A stretch of DNA of 64,000 nt from Nageia nagi (Eukaryota; Pinophyta), in assembly GCA_050084985.1 (NCBI GenBank), contig JBITNC010000001.1, forward strand, positions 6,944,001-7,008,000. Reading direction: 5' to 3'. Every line of letters starts with the position of its first letter. Position 1 is the first letter of the stretch. The notes under the pieces were generated by a model, which worked only from the letters and a program-made list of their open reading frames with translations, ran no database searches and was not told the origin of the DNA. The position numbers and the translations under genes were made by a program. Below, one piece after another: positions 58,881 through 64,000 of the stretch.

Positions 58881-61300
58881 TAGTGATTTGTTCTACAAGC
58901 ATGAGGGTTTGCTCATCATTAAAAATGTATATACTTCAAAATTAAGTATTTTGTGCATTATATATTAAAATATTTTGTACACTAGCTTTATGTGCATCAT
59001 TATTTACAATGTCTTTAAATCAAAATTATTGTATTTAAGGCTTATCTTGAGAATTTGGAAATTTATTTAATAAATGATTTAATACAAGATAGAAAAAAAA
59101 ATAATATTTAGTACTTCTAAAAATTTCTACTCACATGCCCAAGTGGATAGCCAAACTACATAGAATCATTGGCATGATTGAAAGAGTTGGATTTAGAACT
59201 CTTAGGATTGGTGATAGGAGAACTAAGCATATTGAATAACATAGCATGAGTGATTAGGGAGAAACAATATTTGATGTCAAAAAATAGGTAGTACATCCAT
59301 TGATCCCCTTCATGCATTATTCATGAAACATAAGTAGACTCCCAATGAAGATCTCATCATCATACTATAAATGCAATGGTATAGGGGTGATAGTACTCAT
59401 GAGGATGCAACATTGCAGAACCTGCATAGTGCAAAAAATAGAAGACAAAATATGTCCATGAACAATAAAGGATGATCTTCCATGTCCAATTTGGATGACA
59501 AACAAGTGTGAGTATGAGTTGCAACTGCTCAACATCCTCCAAATGATGGATAAAGCAAATGGCCCATCGATGAAAACTTGTATGTGAATTAGATTTTATT
59601 GCACAGCAATCTACAGCATAGTGCAAACACATTGTAAGATTGAACCTTAAATATATCAATAAAGAATTTATTAAGGAATATTAGTATGAAGACCTTGAAA
59701 AATGGTCATATCCATGATGAATGACAAGTGAATCAGTTCTCTCTAAGGGTTTCATACACAAGTGAAAATGATGGTGATCAACTAGAATACAATGAATTTA
59801 TAGAATTATAAACTAACTAGATAATTGATTATAAATAGAAATATCAAAATGGATCAACCATACAAGCATAATAACCAATGTGACCTTATCTTTTACTTTA
59901 ATAAAATGTTAGAAAATATTCCCACTAACAACCCCAAGTGGGTGGTGCTTACAGCTTGATTAATGCTAGTCTAGTAAATGGTTACCAAAATCTAAAGAAT
60001 TAGCATCATCTTTAGATATGCTAGAATTAAATGTGTCCAATCCTAAAAGATATTGATGTGAAATAGGAAAAAAGTGATAAAAAAATAAAAATCAATGACA
60101 TAAAATACAATGTCCACCTTTCTAAGCAACATGAAAAGAGTATGTGGATGACCATTGAAGCCCATGATGACAAACTATCCATGCTATAGTGATTGGTTTG
60201 AAATACTACTATGGATGTAGGGAAGGTGGTCTAATGTAGCATACAAATTGAAATAGATAGCAATTGAATGGGGTATAAACCATTATACACCATGTCCACT
60301 CAGGTTGACTAAGCAAATGAAATAATCGATGAACATGATCCTCATGATTGAGATGAAAAATCATTCAGATACCATAATGATCATCTGGGTATAATTGTAG
60401 AAATACTAGTTGCTATTGCAATAAAATGTTAGACATGATCAAAGCATGAATTTTTAAAGCTATATGAACACTACAATGCACTATGTTATCCTAGATATCG
60501 CTCAGTAAGGCATGAAACTATGACACATCCATGATGGATAATAGCTCAAATCATAAATGCAAAGCATTGAATGATAAGTGAGGGTCATTTATGGCTATTT
60601 ATAATGCATATGATTTGATATAATCAAACTATAATCATTGTAACAACTAAAGAAAAATATTTATGATGATAAAATATCTCACCTACTACTCATTTAATTG
60701 ATGGATGCCATACATGTCAGGGTGATAATAATGATAGTACCACTATGCCACGTAATAACTAAGTCATTACTGTGCTATTTTTCACTCTCCTCTTAACTAT
60801 TAAATTAGATAATTTAATCATGAGTGATAAGTTGATCATCATGACTCTCGTTGAGAATTTTATTGCACACATGGGAAGTTCTTCCCTAAGTTCTGACATG
60901 GAAACAAACATACAGGTAGACTTAGAGAATGCCTACCTTTGCCATGAATTGGCTGCTACAAAAATTGAGATGGTGATAATGGCCCATCATTAGTATTACC
61001 ATGACCTCTTGGTTGAGCATAGTAAACTACTAGTTGAGAAAAATATATGGCAATTACAAGCCAAAAGATACAACTTAGGCATAATGCAAGCAATAGCTGC
61101 TATGGAATGTGATAATTAAAAGAAAAGTGGAAGCAAAAGGCCTTCCAATATAAGGATATCCTTCAACACTTTGGAATTATAAAGGACATAGCATCTCAAC
61201 CTTCTATGGGTCCTACTAAAGTTGAGCCACAATCTCAATCATAGTAATCAGTTGCTTTGGTATGGAATGGACATTCCTACACCAAAACCACACATCCTTT
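58881..61300 (+). other. Internal region of the non-autonomous element, no gag-pol
   Basis: Starts where copia-1 has its gag start, but no gag-like reading is seen on either strand. A 73-codon frame at 60772-60993 continues in broken form to about 61120 (with VDLENAYLCHELAATKIEM and HDLLVEHSKLLVEKNIWQLQ), a helical, charged sequence of unknown origin, possibly a captured fragment. The rest is AT-rich with many ATG/GATGA phrases and no domain. Confidence 0.5.
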
Positions 61301-61584
61301 ATTCACCAAGACTCATTTTGAAGTAGGGTTGGTGACATATTTATTTAGAGGGAGTATTGGTTGAATTCTTTATTAGCTATTGTAATATATATGTAAACTT
61401 TTTCCAATCCAAGAAAGTTATTAATGAAACAACTACAACTCTGTTCATCTACATTTTGTTTTTTACTTCCATGTTGGGAAGGTGGATCTATTTTTGATGG
61501 ATTATATTATATTATAAATCCAAGTCTCTTTTTTGATGGTTTTTGTTTTCCTTTTTGTTGTATAGTGTTAATTCTGTTGTACAC

Positions 61585-62060
61585 CTTCATGGTAAGTTCG
61601 CTCTACATGAGGAACTTGTTGTGCAACTTGGCCTATCTTGCACTATTTAGTTATCCATATGTGAGTAACTCTTATGTATCTTTTGACACTATTCAATTAT
61701 CCATATGTGAGGAACTCATATGTTCATACTCTATATTTTGACCTATCTTGCACTATTTAGTTATCCATATGTGAGGAACTCTTATGTATATTTTGACACT
61801 ATTTAGTTATCCATATGTGAGGAACTCGTATGTGCATACTCTATATTTTGGCCTATCTTGCACTATTCAGTTACCATATGTGAGGAACTATTATGTGTCT
61901 TTTAACACTATTTAGTTATCCATATGTGAGGAACTCATATGTGTATACTCTATTGTTTGGCCTATCTTGCACTGTTCAATTATCCATATGTGAGGAACTC
62001 TTATGTGTCCTTTAGTATTGTTCAATTATCTATATGTGAGAAACTCATATGTGTATGCTC
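61585..62060. repeat. Tandem array A: four units of about 110 bp, each with two half-units
   Basis: Units begin CCTATCTTGCAC at 61632, 61742, 61852 and 61961. Each has two ATCCATATGTGAGGAACTC phrases. The array starts next to a phrase (near 61590) matching the tandem repeat in the copia-1 3' UTR. Confidence 0.9.
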
Positions 62061-62103
62061 TCTTTGTAATAATAATCAACACATATTTTATCTATAGCAG
62101 GTT

Positions 62104-62356
62104 ACTATAAGTATTGGCTTGGCATCCTCTATGATGACTTATAGTGCATCACAAAATCTATGTATTTTTTATTGACTATAAGTATTGGCTTGGCATTCTC
62201 TATGATGACTTATAGTGTAACATAACTTTAAGTATCTTTTCATTGACTATAAGTATTGGCTTGGCATCCTTCATGATGAATTATAGTGCAACATAACTCC
62301 AAGTATCTTTTGGTAACTATAAGTATTGGCTTAGCATCTCTATGATGACTTATAGT
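62104..62356. repeat. Tandem array B: four hairpin-forming units of about 71 bp
   Basis: Each unit starts ACTATAAGT and ends, 24 bases on, with the reverse complement ACTTATAGT: 62104-62145, 62175-62216, 62246-62287 (one mismatch) and 62316-62356. The 24-base loop includes GGCTTGGCAT or a close variant. Confidence 0.92.
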
Positions 62357-62519
62357 GCATTAATGGCCACACTCTTTTCTTCTTCCATGACGATGGAAGA
62401 TTGATCCATGATGATGGATTCTTTACATATGGTTAATGAAATTTGAATAATTTTTATTGATTCATGCTACCAATTTCATCATTTCCCTCTTAACTAGTAG
62501 CATGGTTAAGATGGACTTC

Positions 62520-62735
62520 TACTTATCCACTTTTGGTTCACTCTTGGTAAAGTCAAGTTTATTTGTGTGATATCTTGAATCACTCTTGGTAAAATCAAGT
62601 TTATTTGTGTGATATATTGACTCCCTCTTGGTAAAGTCAATCTTACTTATTATGCCTTCTTGACTCTCTCTTGGTAAAGTCAAGTGTATTTTGTATGCCA
62701 CTTGGTTACTCTTGGTACAATCACATTTTTATATG
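62520..62735. repeat. Tandem array C: five diverged copies around CTCTTGGTAAAGTCAA
   Basis: Copies with CTCTTGGTAAAGTCAA or close variants lie near 62544, 62583, 62626, 62668 and 62708. The minus-strand 60-codon frame with repeated LDFTKS is a shadow of the array. Confidence 0.85.
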
Positions 62736-62739
62736 GCAC

Positions 62740-63386
62740 CTTATGGCTTTATGCATCTTAATGTGGTACTTAAGCTAGCATTTTGTGCCTTTTGATATTG
62801 GTAACATTGGCATTTCTTCATGGCATGATTTATGTCACATTGTCACACATGTATTTGTTTGATGAAGTTGTCATCAAGGGGGAGAAAATTTCCAATTGGT
62901 TGTATTGTTTTGATGACACCCCTCATATAAAATAAATACATAAGTCTTGATATATGCATAAATGATATTCTTAGATATCCTACTTGACTTATGTCATCCT
63001 TATTATTGTGCATTTATGATGCTTTATTATGATTAATGCATGGATAGTGTGATTCATCTATTCTTGTTGATATGAATATGATGCATCTAACTGATCTTGT
63101 TATTTGATTTGTTTATGAATTGTAGGTTCCTTTGAGATTACAAGTTGCTTACCTCAAGTATGTAGGCTCTTTGAGACTCTTAATGACTTCCAATTGGATG
63201 ACTACTTCATGTACATTAAAACCAATTGTGGTTAATGATTGTATTTGGCAAAGTAGTGAATCTCAAACTAGATCTTTCTTACTTCACAAATATATAAAAA
63301 GTTCTCATCTCTATCATATATATTTAGAGGAGAACTCTCTTACTTTCTCTTTTTCTCTGTTACTCGCTCTATCCTAATATTGCATT
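62740..63386 (+). other. 3' UTR of the non-autonomous element
   Basis: 63120-63386 matches the copia-1 3' UTR (3480-3760, opposite strand), including GTGGTTAATGATTGTAT. At 62864-62888 TGATGAAGTTGTCATCAAGG followed by GGGAG resembles the sequence at the end of copia-1 pol (near 4255-4275) and looks like a second, internal polypurine-like tract. Confidence 0.7.
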
Positions 63387-63395
63387 AGGGAGGAG
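63387..63395 (+). other. Polypurine tract of the non-autonomous element
   Basis: AGGGAGGAG immediately before the 3' LTR. Confidence 0.85.
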
Positions 63396-63871
63396 TGTTG
63401 GAATGCATAATGCATTATTGTAAAGGTTGTGTAAAATATTCTATGTAAATTCACTAATACATAAGGTTATTATTTGATACCTTAAGTATTTTAATGAATA
63501 TAATAATGTAACTTGTTTTACACTCCAAGTCATGAGCATGCCCCTTGGGTCAAACAATGTGCATGTTATACTTATGTAATCCAAGAGTGATTTTGGCCTA
63601 TAAATAGAAGGATCCCTCTTTGTAATTAGATACCAATTGGGGAGTAAGGTTATGCTATAGGATAGAAGTGTAGGAGTTGAGATTAGGAGGATTGTAAGAG
63701 AGTTGTATTTGTGAGAGAAGTAAAGATCTAGTTAGTGGATGTACTCCTAGTTGAAGGAACCACCTTACATCTTGTGTTATGAGATTGATTTGTGTATTTT
63801 TTAGATGTAATTGTGAGTTTTCATATGATCTTGGTAGTTTAGGAATTATATTATTAGTGTTAGTTTCTTCA
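63396..63871 (+). repeat. 3' LTR of the non-autonomous element (476 bp)
   Basis: Collinear with 55490-55965 and without net length change. Confidence 0.95.
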
Positions 63872-64000
63872 TAAATCAATCTACTTTTTTACATGAAAGG
63901 TCCAATCAGCTAGGATTACAAAGACTTGTACAATAGACTCAGGAGAATAATCTAACATTAGCTTGGGTTTTGATCTAGATTTTCCATCTTGTTGTTGGTC
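63872..64000 (-). pseudogene. Unknown reading frame, part beyond the inserted element
   Basis: On the minus strand LDYSPESIVQVFVILADWTF is open, followed by one stop close to the insertion. The same frame resumes across the TAAAT target site at 55489 (DLNSERYDVYRNDKEMLNWI), so this is the upstream part of the frame at 52300-55489. It runs out of the window. Confidence 0.6.

Larger units (their letters stand above)
55490..63871 (+). mobile_element. Non-autonomous LTR retrotransposon (8.4 kb) related to copia-1
   Basis: The element has 476-bp LTRs at 55490-55965 and 63396-63871 (TGTTGGAA...CTTCA), perfect 5-bp target duplication TAAAT (55485-55489 and 63872-63876), an initiator-Met primer site and a polypurine tract. 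It has no recognisable gag, protease, integrase or reverse transcriptase. Leader (57850-58880) and 3' UTR (63120-63395) match copia-1, and part of the LTR does too, so it was probably mobilised by copia-1-type proteins. LTRs differ at roughly 35-40 positions by eye, an older insertion than copia-1. Confidence 0.93.

Noticed and set aside
62519-62701. 60-codon minus-strand frame with LDFTKS repeats
   Set aside because: Shadow of tandem array C; the unit shows no codon-like conservation.
61585-62735. CRISPR-like regular repeats
   Set aside because: Eukaryotic context; the intervals between repeat cores are themselves conserved, so these are ordinary tandem arrays, not unique spacers.

Overview
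This window is repeat-dominated plant nuclear DNA. It is strongly AT-rich and made almost entirely of nested LTR retrotransposons of the Ty1/copia and Ty3/gypsy superfamilies. LTR-to-LTR differences are mostly C/T or G/A, as expected of old, methylated repeats. No intact host gene, rRNA or tRNA gene was found. The size and depth of nesting suggest a large-genome seed plant (a gymnosperm is plausible), but the species cannot be told from the sequence.

Layout. (1) 1-2149: AT-rich flank with a short pentatricopeptide-repeat (PPR) scrap. (2) About 2150-14000, minus strand: an old chromovirus-type Ty3/gypsy element, split inside its integrase core by a complete Ty1/copia element (copia-1, 3112-11528, duplicated target GAAGT). 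(3) 18111-41571, minus strand: a second copia element (copia-3, LTRs about 460 bp, target TTAAG/TTAAA). It is split in its integrase by a 19.4-kb Tat-lineage Ty3/gypsy element (19681-39106, LTRs about 2.5 kb, perfect target duplication AATAT). (4) 43140-44060, minus: a decayed PPR gene, followed by a foldback repeat. (5) About 45600-50230, minus: a third, 5'-truncated copia element (copia-4). (6) 52300-55489, continuing at 63872-64000, minus: a decayed reading frame that I could not identify. It is split by an 8.4-kb plus-strand element (55490-63871, identical-length 476-bp LTRs, target TAAAT). That element has no recognisable gag or pol but shares leader and 3' UTR sequence with copia-1.

The most interesting object is the Tat element. 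Besides gag, protease, reverse transcriptase, a degenerate RNase H, a second archaeal-type RNase H and integrase, it carries an uncharacterised sense reading frame between integrase and the 3' LTR (25578-26807). The encoded protein is a clear two-fold internal repeat of a domain of about 115 residues, joined by a basic linker. It also has a probable antisense coding remnant (23056-23393), long LTRs with a seven-copy internal tandem array, and a duplicated leader segment. The second object of interest is the non-autonomous 55.5-63.9 kb element, which has three different tandem arrays before its 3' LTR; in one of them every unit closes into the same 9-bp-stem hairpin.

All protein-coding remnants except a few long open stretches are broken by stops, frameshifts, lost catalytic residues or deletions. 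The gag-pol entries are therefore given as pseudogenes. Identifications rest on motifs read by eye; no database search or computed alignment was possible.
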